Origin: Bradyrhizobium arachidis
GTDB taxonomy: Bacteria > Pseudomonadota > Alphaproteobacteria > Rhizobiales > Xanthobacteraceae
Assembly (NCBI RefSeq): GCF_015291705.1
Contig: NZ_CP030050.1
Span: 868,001 to 932,000 of the forward strand
Direction of reading: 5' to 3'
Length of the DNA stretch: 64,000 nt
The notes beneath the pieces are model-generated. The model made no database searches. It saw only the letters and a program-made list of their open reading frames with translations, and had not been told where the DNA came from. The position numbers and the translations under genes were made by a program. The first letter of the stretch is position 1; every line of letters starts with the position of its first letter. This document shows positions 52,146-61,463 of the stretch, piece after piece.

Positions 52146-52871
52146 ATGAAGCCCTACGTCATCTGTCTGATGCACTCGAGCCTCGATGGCCGCACGCATC
52201 CGAGCCGCTGGCGTCCGAAGGGCGCGGGCACGGACTGGTTCGAGACGGTTCACGAGGAGCTCGGCGGCGATGCCTGGGTGATCGGCCGCGTCACCGGCTC
52301 GGAGTTTGCCAAGGGCAAACCCTATCCCGCGGCGTCCAGCGAGACCTTTCCACGCAAGAGCTGGTTCGCCTGGGGCGATGGCAAAGGCCCGGATGTGAAG
52401 AGCTATGGCGTCGTGCTCGATGCCCAGGGCAAGATCGGTTGGGGCCGTTCGGATATCGGCGGCGATCCGATCGTCGTCGTGCTGACCGAGGGCGTGCCGG
52501 ATTCACATCTGGCCGGGCTTCGCGGCGAGGGCGTGTCCTACATCTTCGCCGGCGCGTCCGAGATCGACCTGACGCTGGCGCTGGACATCCTCAACCGCGA
52601 CCTTGGGGTAAAGCGTCTGCTGGTGGAGGGCGGCGGTGTCGCCAATGGTGCGTTCCTGCGTGCCGGTCTGATCGACGAATTCAACCTGATCCTCAGCCCC
52701 GCGATCGATGGCGCGAAGGGCGCCCCGTTCGTGTTCGATTCGACTGAGGCGGATGGCGACAAGCGCGCGCCGATCACGGCGATGACGCTGGAGAGCACGC
52801 GGGAGCTCGGCGGCGGTGTGCTGCTGCTGCGCTACCTGATCAAGAACGATCCGCAAGCCGCAGCGACGTGA
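52146..52871 (+). CDS. RibD C-terminal-like reductase (DHFR fold)
   Basis: The 241-residue protein has YVICLMHSSLDGRTHPSRW at the start, then WVIGRVTGSEF, LNRDLGVKRLLVEGGGVANGAFLRAGLIDEFNLILSP split over residues 150-187, typical of RibD/dihydrofolate-reductase-like NADPH reductases. It is a stand-alone domain, not a riboflavin deaminase fusion. It is 22 bases after the preceding gene. Confidence 0.87.
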   Translation: MKPYVICLMHSSLDGRTHPSRWRPKGAGTDWFETVHEELGGDAWVIGRVTGSEFAKGKPYPAASSETFPRKSWFAWGDGKGPDVKSYGVVLDAQGKIGWGRSDIGGDPIVVVLTEGVPDSHLAGLRGEGVSYIFAGASEIDLTLALDILNRDLGVKRLLVEGGGVANGAFLRAGLIDEFNLILSPAIDGAKGAPFVFDSTEADGDKRAPITAMTLESTRELGGGVLLLRYLIKNDPQAAAT

Positions 52872-52880
52872 AGCGCCGGC

Positions 52881-54152
52881 ATGTCGAACAAGTCGGAGCA
52901 CATCATCATCGTCGGCGCCGGCGCGGCCGGGTTGATGGCGGCGCGCGCGCTCGCACGTGCGGGCCGGGCGGTGACGATCCTGGAGGCGCGCGAGCGCTGC
53001 GGCGGGCGCATCCATCCGTTGCCGGCGTCGGAATTCGGCTATCCTGCCGACGGCGGCGCCGAATTCATCCATGGCGAGGCGCCGGTCACGCGCGCTCTGC
53101 TGCGCGAGGCCGGACTGTCGTTGCAGGGGATCGCGGGCACGCAGTGGAGTTTTGACGGCACAAAATTGTCGCGCGAGGATCGCCGCGATCCGCATGAGGC
53201 GGAGCTTCACACCGTGCTCAGCCAGCTGAAGGACGATCTCACCGTCGCCGAATTCCTGCGCCGTCATTTTGCCGGGGAGCAATATGCGCGGCTGCGCCAT
53301 TCGATCGAGCGGATGGTCGAAGGCTACGATGCCGCCGATCCCGAGCGCGCCTCCATCCTGGCGCTACGCGAGGAATGGATGGACGGCGGCCACCATGCGC
53401 AGGCGCGCATCAAGGGCGGCTATGGCGCGCTGATCGATTTTCTGGCGGCCGAGTGCCGCCGGCATGGCGCGGCGATCCGCTTCGGTTCCGTGGTATCGGC
53501 CATCGAGGAGGAGGGCGGCGTATTGGCCGTTCGCTGCACCAGCGGCGAGGTGCATGGCTGCGATCGCGTGATCATCACCGTGCCGCTGCCGCTGCTCCGC
53601 GACATCGCGCTGCCGGCGAGCGCGCGCGCGAAGGCTGCGGCTGCCGACGACATCGGTTTCGGCAGCGTCATCAAGATCGTGCTGCGTTTCGCGCGGCCGT
53701 GGTGGCGCGAGCGCAAGCAGGATCTCGCGGACATGACTTTCCTGCTCTCTGGCGAAACGATCCCGGTGTGGTGGACGCGATATCCGGATCAGCATCCCGT
53801 GCTCACAGGCTGGTTCGGCGGCCCGCGCACGGCGGAGCTGCAAGGTCTCGATCCGCAGGGACTGATCAATGCTGGCATCGATTCGCTTGCCGCCATTTTC
53901 GGCCTGTCGCGCGAGGAGATTGCGCGCGACCTCGTCGCAGCCGCGGCGATCAATTGGGCGCACGATCCCTTCGCCCGTGGCGCCTATTCCTGGGCGACGC
54001 CGCGTACGCGTGCGGCGCAGGCGATGCTCGCGCGCGCCGATGGTCCCGTGCTGTTCTCCGGCGAAGCGCTCTATCGCGGCCGCGACATGGGCACGGTCGA
54101 GGCGGCGCTGACGAGCGGGCTGGAGACGGCGGGGATGATCCTGCGGGCATAG
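52881..54152 (+). CDS. FAD-dependent amine oxidase
   Basis: The 423-residue flavoprotein has the dinucleotide motif IIIVGAGAAGLMAARALARAG, EARERCGGRIHPL, GAEFIHGEAP, KIVLRFARPWW, and the C-terminal LFSGEALYRGRDMGTVEAAL, matching monoamine/polyamine-oxidase-type flavoproteins. It starts 9 bases after the reductase gene. The substrate is unknown. Confidence 0.9.
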   Translation: MSNKSEHIIIVGAGAAGLMAARALARAGRAVTILEARERCGGRIHPLPASEFGYPADGGAEFIHGEAPVTRALLREAGLSLQGIAGTQWSFDGTKLSREDRRDPHEAELHTVLSQLKDDLTVAEFLRRHFAGEQYARLRHSIERMVEGYDAADPERASILALREEWMDGGHHAQARIKGGYGALIDFLAAECRRHGAAIRFGSVVSAIEEEGGVLAVRCTSGEVHGCDRVIITVPLPLLRDIALPASARAKAAAADDIGFGSVIKIVLRFARPWWRERKQDLADMTFLLSGETIPVWWTRYPDQHPVLTGWFGGPRTAELQGLDPQGLINAGIDSLAAIFGLSREEIARDLVAAAAINWAHDPFARGAYSWATPRTRAAQAMLARADGPVLFSGEALYRGRDMGTVEAALTSGLETAGMILRA

Positions 54153-54203
54153 TTATTTCGTCAAGCCCCCGCTATGACGATCAGACCATCATTGAGAAAG
54201 AGA

Positions 54204-54227
54204 GGCCCGCATCGCTGCGGGCCTTTT
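54204..54227. terminator. Bidirectional terminator
   Basis: GGCCCGCA-TCGC-TGCGGGCC forms an 8-bp stem followed on the plus strand by TTTT and on the minus strand by TCTCTTTCTC. It lies between convergent genes. Confidence 0.8.
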
Positions 54228-54230
54228 ACG

Positions 54231-54551
54231 TTACCAGCGGCTGCCGCCGAAGCTGAACGTCACGCCGGGACCGCCACCGCCGTAATATCCGTAGGGTCCG
54301 CCACCGTAATAGCCGTGGTGCCGCGGATAGTAGCCGTAGCTCCTGTAGTGCGGGCGATAGTAGCCATGGTGGTGATGGCGCCAGTGATGATGGCGGTAGC
54401 CATGATGATGGTGCCGGTGCTGTGCGCTGATGTCGGTCGATTGGCTTCCTCGCGCGCTTTGCTTCGCGCTTGTGTTGTTGGCCGCGTGCGCCGCAGATCC
54501 GCCGGCAACCGCCGCAGCCCCGACCGCCAGCGCGACAAAGAGATACTTCAT
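54231..54551 (-). CDS. Secreted His/Gly/Tyr-rich protein
   Basis: The 106-residue product has a signal peptide MKYLFVALAVGAAAVAGGSAAHA and a mature part dominated by His (HRHHHHGYRHHHW...), then Tyr/Gly repeats (YYGGGPYGYYGGGGP). CTGGAG precedes the ATG. Metal binding or an envelope role is inferred; low complexity prevents family assignment. Confidence 0.7.
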   Translation of the reverse strand: MKYLFVALAVGAAAVAGGSAAHAANNTSAKQSARGSQSTDISAQHRHHHHGYRHHHWRHHHHGYYRPHYRSYGYYPRHHGYYGGGPYGYYGGGGPGVTFSFGGSRW

Positions 54552-54715
54552 GTCATCACTCCAGTTGAATGTCGTGTGACAACAGATGGAGGTCGGCTGC
54601 GTTCCGTCCAGTGCGGGCGTCGAAACGACGCAGCGCGCGCAGTCTCATTCTGCGCGAGTCGTCGAGTCTCGTGAGATGTATTGTCGCATCGGCGATGTCG
54701 ATCACGCCGCCGCCA

Positions 54716-55285
54716 TCACTCCGCCGCGAATGACGCGACCACGTCACCGGTGGTGACGATGCGCGCGAATTCGCCGTTCAGATTCGATAGCGTCATCGCA
54801 TGGATCGCCTCGGCGGAATGCGCGTCGCCGTCAGGTCCGATGCGGTCGAAGGTCCAGGTCGCGTCGCGAACGAGACGCGCATCGAAGCCGAGATTGCCGG
54901 CCATCCGCGTCGTGGTCTCGACGCAATGATTGGTGGTGGCGCCGCAGATCACGAGCGTGGTGATGTGACGAGCGCGCAGGCGCTGCTCGAGATCGGTGCC
55001 GATGAAGGCGCTGTTGACGCGCTTGACGATGACGGGCTCGCCCGGCAGCTCGCGCGCCTCGTCCTTGACGGCGTAGCCGGTACGCGACGGCAGGAATGTC
55101 GAGTTCGGCTTGGTCCCCTCATGGCGGATGTGGAAGATCGGTGCGCCATTGGCCCTGAACGCCTTCAGCAGGTCGGCGATACGCTTAACTGCGTCCGGAT
55201 TGTTGCGCCGCTTGCCCGCGGCTTCCCATTCGTCGAAGGCGCACTGGACGTCGACGACGATGAGGGCGGGGAGGGGATGGGGCAT
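54716..55285 (-). CDS. Isochorismatase-family cysteine hydrolase
   Basis: The 189-residue protein has the catalytic triad blocks LIVVDVQCAFDEW (Asp), VIVKRVNSAFIGTDLEQ (Lys) and VICGATTNHCVETTTRMAGNLGFD (Cys). It may hydrolyse an amide or imide. It is the last of three leftward genes with DUF3088 and the histidine kinase. Confidence 0.9.
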   Translation of the reverse strand: MPHPLPALIVVDVQCAFDEWEAAGKRRNNPDAVKRIADLLKAFRANGAPIFHIRHEGTKPNSTFLPSRTGYAVKDEARELPGEPVIVKRVNSAFIGTDLEQRLRARHITTLVICGATTNHCVETTTRMAGNLGFDARLVRDATWTFDRIGPDGDAHSAEAIHAMTLSNLNGEFARIVTTGDVVASFAAE

Positions 55286-55391
55286 GGAGCGGATCTTTCG
55301 AACTGCGCGCTGAACGGAATATGCGAGACGAGGAGGAATCCGCGCAATGCCGATCTTCCCTCATTTCGGGACGCCATCCGGGCTACAAGAC

Positions 55392-55739
55392 TTATGGATG
55401 CGGATCGGGGAATCCATGGCGCTCGGATAGCGCCGCGAGGATCGCGTCCTTGTCGGCGACGAAGGCGCGGCCCTGATGGCTGCCGGTCTGGTGCCGCGAT
55501 GTCGCTCCCTCCGCCAGCACGAGCAGCGGCAACGACTGGTTCTCCTCGCCGACCAGCGCGATCACCGCCTGCCGCGGCCGCGGCCAGGCGATGCGCGCGA
55601 CGTCGAGCTGTTCGGCGAGCGCCGGAAACGAGGCCAGCACGCCCTCGATCAGCGCGCAGTGCCAGCAATAGAAGCGCTGGTTCGGAAACGCCGGGTCCTC
55701 GAAACCGGGGCGCAGCAGGAACAGACGGTCGCGCGTCAT
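55392..55739 (-). CDS. DUF3088 thioredoxin-like protein
   Basis: The product (115 residues from the ATG at 55739) opens MTRDRLFLLRPGFEDPAFPNQRFYCWHCALIEGVL, with a CWHC motif near residue 25 as in thioredoxin folds, matching DUF3088. GGAG lies 6 bases before this ATG. Function unknown. Confidence 0.8.
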   Translation of the reverse strand: MTRDRLFLLRPGFEDPAFPNQRFYCWHCALIEGVLASFPALAEQLDVARIAWPRPRQAVIALVGEENQSLPLLVLAEGATSRHQTGSHQGRAFVADKDAILAALSERHGFPDPHP

Positions 55740-55762
55740 GGGTCGCTCCATAAGAGGGCTGC

Positions 55763-57613
55763 CTACGCTGCCAGCGGCAGGCTGATGTGAAAGACGGCGC
55801 CGCCCGTCGGCGCGTTCTCGGCCCAGATCCGGCCGCCATGGGCTTCGACGATGGTGCGCGCGATCGACAGGCCGATGCCCATGCCTTGCGCCTTGGTCGT
55901 GAAGAACGGCTTGAAGATCTCGGTCAGCTTGTCCGCAAGGATGCCATCGCCCGCATCGGCAATGGAGACGACGGCCTGTTTGCCGTCGACGAGACTGGTT
56001 CGGCCGACGATGCGGCGCCGCTCGTCGGGAAGATGGGCGACTGCATCCATGGCGTTCACGACCAGATTCAGGATGGCTTGCTGCAGCTGGACCTTGTCGG
56101 CTTTCACGCGAATGTCGGCGGGCGCCGGCTCCGTCGCAAGCCCGACATCGTGGGTCAGGGCCTGCACCGACAGGAATCGAAACACCTCGCCGACCGTCGC
56201 GTTGAGGTCGAGCTCGCGCCGCTCAGTCGGATCCCTCTTCAGGAACATCCGGAGCCGGGCGATGACCTCGCTTGCGCGCTGGTCGTCGTGGCGGATGTTG
56301 TCCAGGATGTTTCCGACTTCGCCGAGGTCCGGCGTGGAATGCCGCAACACCTCCCTGGCGGCCTCGGCATTGATCATGATGGCGGCCAGCGGCTGGCTCA
56401 ATTCGTGCGCGATCGAGGCGGACATCTCTCCCACCGTCGCGCGGCGATTCAGATGGGCAAGCTCAGACATGCGCTGGCGTGCCTCGATCTCCGCCAGGAA
56501 TCGCAAGCGGCGTTGGTGCAGCAGGCCGGTGATCAGCAGTGCCTGCACCAGCACCACGCCGGCGACGACGGTCGAGTGCCAGTAATATTGCTGCCAGAAG
56601 CTCGCTTCCCGGAAACGCACCTCGCTGCCCGGCGGAAGGTTGGCTTCATCCACGTTCCAGTGTTGCAGCTGCCGCCAGTCGAAGATCGGCTTCACGTTGT
56701 TCCCTGTAACGGGCGGGATGCTCGACGGCGCTTCTCCGTTGAGAATCCGCATCGCCACTTCGCCGGTTTCCCGTCCGATGATTTCGGGCAGCAGCAGGAA
56801 GCCGCCGACTCCCGACCGGCCGAGGAACGTATCGGAGGTAATGACGATCGGGCGGTTCGCGGTCTCGGCGACGCGTGCGAGGGCCGAGGCCGGCGCATAA
56901 TAGGTGCCTTCGCCGTCGGAATACATCGCCGAGGTCAGGATCGCGGAGCGGTCGGGCAGGGAGGCGACCCGCTCGCGCACCTCGCGGAGCACCAGGCCGG
57001 ACAAATCGGTGACCTCGAGATCGGGCATCGCCGCCGCGAAGTCCTGCTTCCAGTATCCGTAGACCAGCGGATTCTTCCAGGCATCGCCGACGAGGACGAC
57101 ACGTGTCAGGTCGGGAACGATGGCGCGCGCCGCAGTCAGGAGATGTGCCGGCCTCACCCTGGCGAAGACGGCCGTCGAGTCGGGCAGGAACAGCGCGCGC
57201 GTCTCGGGCAGATCGGGCACGAAGCCGTACACGACGGGGGCGCCGGGCCAGATCTGCTGCTTCCGTTGCTGAAGGAATTTCGCCGATGCGACGCCGATCG
57301 AAACGATCGCGTCGATCGGCCGGCGCGCATATTTGGTCTTGAGGTGATCGACCAGGCTCTCCTCATAGTCCGGTCCCGGGAAGCGGGCGAGGTCGAGGCT
57401 CTCGCCGTAGATCACCGTGTGTGCCTTGCCGTTCTGCTTGGCGGCGGCGCGGATGCCGGAAAAGATCTCCGAGTAGAACGGCGAGCGAAAATCGGCTTCC
57501 TCCAGGACCACGACCGAACGCTGCCGCGGACCCTCAGTCGCGATGCATTGGTGCGACAGGCTGGCAAACAGGCAGAGGATCAGGACGCGCGCGAGCCCGG
57601 TGATCTGACGCAT
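55763..57613 (-). CDS. Histidine kinase with ABC substrate-binding-type periplasmic sensor
   Basis: The 616-residue protein has a signal/anchor sequence (GLARVLILCLFASLSHQCIA), a periplasmic region of about 300 residues like the ABC_sub_bind family (VVVLEEADFRSPFYSEIFSGIRAAA, VSIGVASAKFLQQ, IVITSDTFLGRSGVGGFLLLPEIIG), a membrane span at 346-366, then a kinase: H box with His403 in SIAHELSQPLAAI, N box LNLVVNAMDAV and ATP box GMGIGLSIARTIVEAHGG. No response regulator gene is adjacent, so it is an orphan here. Confidence 0.9.
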   Translation of the reverse strand: MRQITGLARVLILCLFASLSHQCIATEGPRQRSVVVLEEADFRSPFYSEIFSGIRAAAKQNGKAHTVIYGESLDLARFPGPDYEESLVDHLKTKYARRPIDAIVSIGVASAKFLQQRKQQIWPGAPVVYGFVPDLPETRALFLPDSTAVFARVRPAHLLTAARAIVPDLTRVVLVGDAWKNPLVYGYWKQDFAAAMPDLEVTDLSGLVLREVRERVASLPDRSAILTSAMYSDGEGTYYAPASALARVAETANRPIVITSDTFLGRSGVGGFLLLPEIIGRETGEVAMRILNGEAPSSIPPVTGNNVKPIFDWRQLQHWNVDEANLPPGSEVRFREASFWQQYYWHSTVVAGVVLVQALLITGLLHQRRLRFLAEIEARQRMSELAHLNRRATVGEMSASIAHELSQPLAAIMINAEAAREVLRHSTPDLGEVGNILDNIRHDDQRASEVIARLRMFLKRDPTERRELDLNATVGEVFRFLSVQALTHDVGLATEPAPADIRVKADKVQLQQAILNLVVNAMDAVAHLPDERRRIVGRTSLVDGKQAVVSIADAGDGILADKLTEIFKPFFTTKAQGMGIGLSIARTIVEAHGGRIWAENAPTGGAVFHISLPLAA

Positions 57614-57753
57614 TGCTGGAGTCTCGGTCCCGCCTCCGGTTGCAATCCGGCCTCCTCCATGAGGACGCGCGCCGGAAGCATACCCGCAAGACCCGGAGTT
57701 TCAACGGAAGGATGCGGGTCGGCCCGCGACAAGCGGGGCGAGGCCGAAGATCG

Positions 57754-58338
57754 CTACTTGAACGGATCCTGGATCGACGGCGCCGATTGCCGGATGCGGC
57801 GCACGCTCACCGGCTTGCCGTCGGAGACGAACAGCAGCTCGTAGGTCCGGCCTTCGCTGTCGGTTGCCGAGCAGGTGACGTCGTTGACCTTCCTGGCGGC
57901 GAAATTGCCGGTCTGGCGGCAGACGCCTCTGGAGACCTGCTCGGCCGGCACCGGCAGGCCGTCGACCTTGGGCCGGTCCTTGGAGTTGAGCAGCATGCGG
58001 TCGACCGGCAGCTCATAGGAATTGTCGTCGGCGCGCTTGCCGTTCTCCCCCGAGAACGACACCACGTGATTCGCATCGGCGGGATCGTCGACCGCGACCG
58101 CGAAATTGACCCGGCCCTTGTCGCCATGGGCGTAGGCCACCGTCTTGCAGGCGAGGGTGCGGCCGGCGACCTTCAGCGTCTTGCAGTGGCCGGAGATCAG
58201 CGCCAGCAGATCGATATAGGCGTTCTGCTGGGGCTGCGGATTGTTGACCGGGATCGGCGCGGAAGACTCGGCGAAACAAGGACTTGCGCATGCCAGCGCG
58301 AGGAGCGTTGCGGCCAGAACCGGTTTGCGGAGGCGCAT
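57754..58338 (-). CDS. Secreted hypothetical protein
   Basis: The product (194 residues from the ATG at 58338) has a signal peptide MRLRKPVLAATLLALACASPCFA and a mature domain with four Cys (HCKTLKVAGRTLACKTV, GVCRQTGNF, DVTCSATDSEG), probably two disulfides. No family is recognised. The longer open frame upstream is rejected because it would bury the signal peptide. Confidence 0.75.
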   Translation of the reverse strand: MRLRKPVLAATLLALACASPCFAESSAPIPVNNPQPQQNAYIDLLALISGHCKTLKVAGRTLACKTVAYAHGDKGRVNFAVAVDDPADANHVVSFSGENGKRADDNSYELPVDRMLLNSKDRPKVDGLPVPAEQVSRGVCRQTGNFAARKVNDVTCSATDSEGRTYELLFVSDGKPVSVRRIRQSAPSIQDPFK

Positions 58339-58538
58339 CGTCAGGCTCGTATGCCAAGGGGCCACGGAATCATCCCGTCCAACAACCATCGAAGCCGAAA
58401 TTGGTTGCGATCCCGTTTGTGCCGTCAAACCCGACTGGAATACCACCGCACCACCCATCGGCGATTCGCCCCATCACCCAAACCCGTCCCGGCGGACACT
58501 TGCCGTCAGGCCGGTGTTTTTTTCGTGGCAAAGAAGGG

Positions 58539-59282
58539 TCATGCCGCCTGTCTCATGGCCCGCGCAAAGGCCGGATAAGTCTCGGCGAGCTCGTCGAAAA
58601 TCCGTCCGCGCAGCAGCGAAAGCGTCGCCGCATCGGGCCGTGGCGTTTCGCGCACGACCTCCGGCTCGTCATAGTCGAAGCCGGTATTCTCCCTGATGTC
58701 AGCCGGCGTGAAGGGCGGGTGGACCGAGCACAGAGCGAAACGGCCCGCTTTGCGGTCGAAGTCGAACAGCGCCATGTTGGTCAGCAGCGCATGTGGGCCG
58801 CCGCGGCGAGGCACTTCCGGCGTGATCGCCCGGGCGCTGACGAAATCGACCTTGGGCACGAACACGCGCGGCGAATGCTCCTCGCGAAACAGGATCACGC
58901 GCGGAATGAGGTGATAGAGATAGGCCGAGCCGAACGAGCCGGGCCAGCGCACGCTGCTGGCCGGATAATCGCCGGTGCCGACCAGGTTGATGTTGCCCTC
59001 TCCGTCGATCTGGCCGCCGCCGAGGAAGAAGGCGTCGACCCTACCTTGCGCGGCGCAGTCGAACAGCTCGATGCCGCCATTGGTGAAGAAATTATGCGCC
59101 TGCGAGCCCAGGATCGAGATGCGCACCGGCGGCTTGCCACAGAGCTCGTTGCGGGCGCGCAGCAGCATGGCGCCGGTCGCGGGGATCGGCGACGAGGCGC
59201 CGACCGCGACGTGACGGATGCCGTCGAGCAGATCGGCGATGGCGGCGATCAGGATCTCGCGCCGTTCGCGCTCGGCCGACAT
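58539..59282 (-). CDS. CoA-transferase family beta subunit
   Basis: The product (247 residues) matches the beta subunit of glutaconate-type CoA transferases: VAVGASSPIPATGAMLL, DAFFLGGGQIDGEGNINLVGTGDY, RGGPHALLTNMALFDFD. The segment where the catalytic Glu is usual (LxxESG-like) reads ISILGSQAHNF, so classical CoA transfer may not occur. The ATG overlaps the alpha-subunit stop (ATGA). Confidence 0.82.
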   Translation of the reverse strand: MSAERERREILIAAIADLLDGIRHVAVGASSPIPATGAMLLRARNELCGKPPVRISILGSQAHNFFTNGGIELFDCAAQGRVDAFFLGGGQIDGEGNINLVGTGDYPASSVRWPGSFGSAYLYHLIPRVILFREEHSPRVFVPKVDFVSARAITPEVPRRGGPHALLTNMALFDFDRKAGRFALCSVHPPFTPADIRENTGFDYDEPEVVRETPRPDAATLSLLRGRIFDELAETYPAFARAMRQAA

Positions 59283-60100
59283 CAGGCCACCTGCTTGCGA
59301 TGCGACAGGAAAGTCGAGAGATAGGCGCGGAAGCCCTCCTCGCTGCGCGCCATCGCCGCGTAGCGCGCGATCTCGGCTTCGTCGGCGGGATATTCGTCCC
59401 ACAGCGCGAGCGGCCAGGCGCCGCGCACGGCAACCGCAACGGTGTCGACGTAGAGCGACGGCAGCACGCCGGCGGCCGAATCCTCCGTCTCCAGCAAATT
59501 GCGGTCGACGATGCGCTCGACGGTGACCAGCGTGCGTTTGGCGGCATAGGCAAGCTCCGCGAGCTCGCGATGGCGGCCGATACGGACATTGCCGGCGCGG
59601 TCGGCCTCGGGCGCGTGAAACAGCGCGACATCGGGGGCGATCGCGGGTACCACGACCACCTTGCGCGCTTCGCCGACGGGACTGTCGATCACCTGCCAGT
59701 CGGGCCGCACGTTGAGGAGATCGCTGCCGATGATGCCGGCGATCGGCATGAACGGCACGCCCTTCTGCGCCGCGAGGAGGCCGGCGTAAATGGCGGGGCA
59801 GGTCGAATCCCGCAATGCGAAGGCGCCGCTCTTGACGCCGGCCGTGAAGCGCGGTGCGCCGCCGGCCTCGCCCAGCGACACCGCGCTGGTCTCGAGCGAG
59901 GCGATCGCGCCGGCGCCGATCAGGAGGTCGGCCTGCATGCCGGAGATCGGCACGCAGATCAGCCTGACATCGCTGATCCCCGTCTCGAGCAACGCCGCGG
60001 TCGCCGCCATCGCGACGCCGGAACTGTCGACCGGGATCGCCAGCGACTGTCCCGGCGCAATGCGCGCGACCAGCGCCTCCAGCGCGACGATCTCGGTCAT
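59282..60100 (-). CDS. CoA-transferase family alpha subunit
   Basis: The 272-residue protein matches glutaconate-CoA-transferase-type alpha subunits: FMPIAGIIGSDLL, VVVPAIAPDVALFHAPEADRAGNVRIG and KRTLVTVERIVD. It is paired with the beta subunit by a 4-base overlap. Heterodimeric relatives include CoA transferases and the ring-opening hydrolases IpdAB. Confidence 0.85.
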   Translation of the reverse strand: MTEIVALEALVARIAPGQSLAIPVDSSGVAMAATAALLETGISDVRLICVPISGMQADLLIGAGAIASLETSAVSLGEAGGAPRFTAGVKSGAFALRDSTCPAIYAGLLAAQKGVPFMPIAGIIGSDLLNVRPDWQVIDSPVGEARKVVVVPAIAPDVALFHAPEADRAGNVRIGRHRELAELAYAAKRTLVTVERIVDRNLLETEDSAAGVLPSLYVDTVAVAVRGAWPLALWDEYPADEAEIARYAAMARSEEGFRAYLSTFLSHRKQVA

Positions 60101-60133
60101 GGCGTCCTCCGGTCTGTTTTTCTTAATCCTGCC

Positions 60134-61447
60134 TCAAGCCATCGCCGCCTGCCAGCGCGTATCGCGCAGGGACGGGCGGCGGTGCAGGCGGGCATCGAGC
60201 AGCGCGCGGGCGCGAGGCACTTCGCCGCTGCGCATGAGGGCGACGATGTAGGTGTCCTCGATCAGCTCGCGCTGGGCGTGGCTGCCGCCGATGCGCACGA
60301 CCTCGCCGAGCGCGGGCGCCAGCGTCTGCACGCAGGCTCGGTAGTCCTCATCCGCGAAGGCCGCGAGCGCCCGGCAGATTGCCGGCACCACGGAGCCGGC
60401 CGGCAGCTTGCCCTCGGCGAGCCGCTGCTCGATCACGGCAAGGCGGGCAGTGAGCGCGTCGCGATTTTGCGTCGCGGCCGCGAACAGCGCCATGTGGACG
60501 TCGGCAAAGGACAGGCTCGATTTCGGAAACAGTTTTTGCGCGGCGGCGTCGGCCTCGACCCAGAGCGCCTGCGGCACGTCGTGGCCGTAGGCCGACAGGC
60601 GCCAGAGCAGCGAGGCGCTGTCGGTGACGACGTTCAGCGGTGGCGCCTGCGTGGCGGAAGGCTGCAGCACGTCGGCATAGATCGCGAGCGCGCGGGCGGC
60701 ATCGCCATGCTCGAGCGCGCCGAGCGCCTGATGCCAGCGGATATGGCCGTGCAAAATTCCGGCGCGATCATAGGTTGGGATCCACTGGTCGACCAGACGA
60801 TCGGCCTCCTCGATCGAGCCGTCCTCGAACATCGCATGCAGCACGGCATGCGCGGCGTGGGCGTTGGCGCGGCGCAGATCAAAACCACGTTCGGTGACAC
60901 CACGGCCGCGCGCGACATCACCGTTCTCGGTCATGGCCCAGCCATACAGGGTGAGGAACCACCAGTCTTCGCCATAGTGATGCGCTACGCGCTCACACAG
61001 CTCAAACCGGGCGCGGTCGTGGTCGGCCATGCCGGAGAAGGCGAACAGGCCGAAGGCGCCGAGCGGCAGCGACAGCACGACGGCATCGCGCGGCCATGCC
61101 TCGACGTGCTTCAGCGTCGATGCGATCGCCTCGGGCAGCCGGCCCTCGATGGCGAGCGACAGCGTCTCGACATGCGAGCGCTCGCGATCGGTGCCGCGCC
61201 TGGCGACGAGCTCGCGCGCGAGCGCAGCCTTCTGCCGTGCGAGATCGCCCTGCTGGTAGAAGGCATGCACGCGGGCGCGGGCGATGTGGGCAAGCGCGAA
61301 ATCCGGATCGGCCGCGATGGCGCGCTCCAGCGTCTCCGCCGTGCCGGTCCACCCCGCAAGCATGAGGTCGACGCCGTCGCGATAGTCCGATGCGGCCTCG
61401 GACGAAGTTGTGGAGAGCGGCAGTCCGTAGCGGTCTTCAAGCGCCAT
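60134..61447 (-). CDS. TPR protein of the TTC38 type
   Basis: The product (437 residues) has helical TPR-like repeats (TLERAIAADPDFALAHIARARVHAFYQQGD, FGLFAFSGMADHD, HAAHAVLHAMFEDGSIEEAD) resembling TTC38-family proteins, whose role is unknown. GGAGG lies 7 bases before the ATG at 61447. It sits between the aldo/keto reductase and the CoA-transferase genes on one strand, so it is probably co-transcribed. Confidence 0.85.
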   Translation of the reverse strand: MALEDRYGLPLSTTSSEAASDYRDGVDLMLAGWTGTAETLERAIAADPDFALAHIARARVHAFYQQGDLARQKAALARELVARRGTDRERSHVETLSLAIEGRLPEAIASTLKHVEAWPRDAVVLSLPLGAFGLFAFSGMADHDRARFELCERVAHHYGEDWWFLTLYGWAMTENGDVARGRGVTERGFDLRRANAHAAHAVLHAMFEDGSIEEADRLVDQWIPTYDRAGILHGHIRWHQALGALEHGDAARALAIYADVLQPSATQAPPLNVVTDSASLLWRLSAYGHDVPQALWVEADAAAQKLFPKSSLSFADVHMALFAAATQNRDALTARLAVIEQRLAEGKLPAGSVVPAICRALAAFADEDYRACVQTLAPALGEVVRIGGSHAQRELIEDTYIVALMRSGEVPRARALLDARLHRRPSLRDTRWQAAMA

Positions 61448-61463
61448 CGTCGCCTCCAAAAAT

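Noticed and set aside
54556..54747. Small minus-strand gene between the His-rich protein and the isochorismatase
   Set aside because: It overlaps the end of the isochorismatase gene and has no ribosome binding site or known domain.
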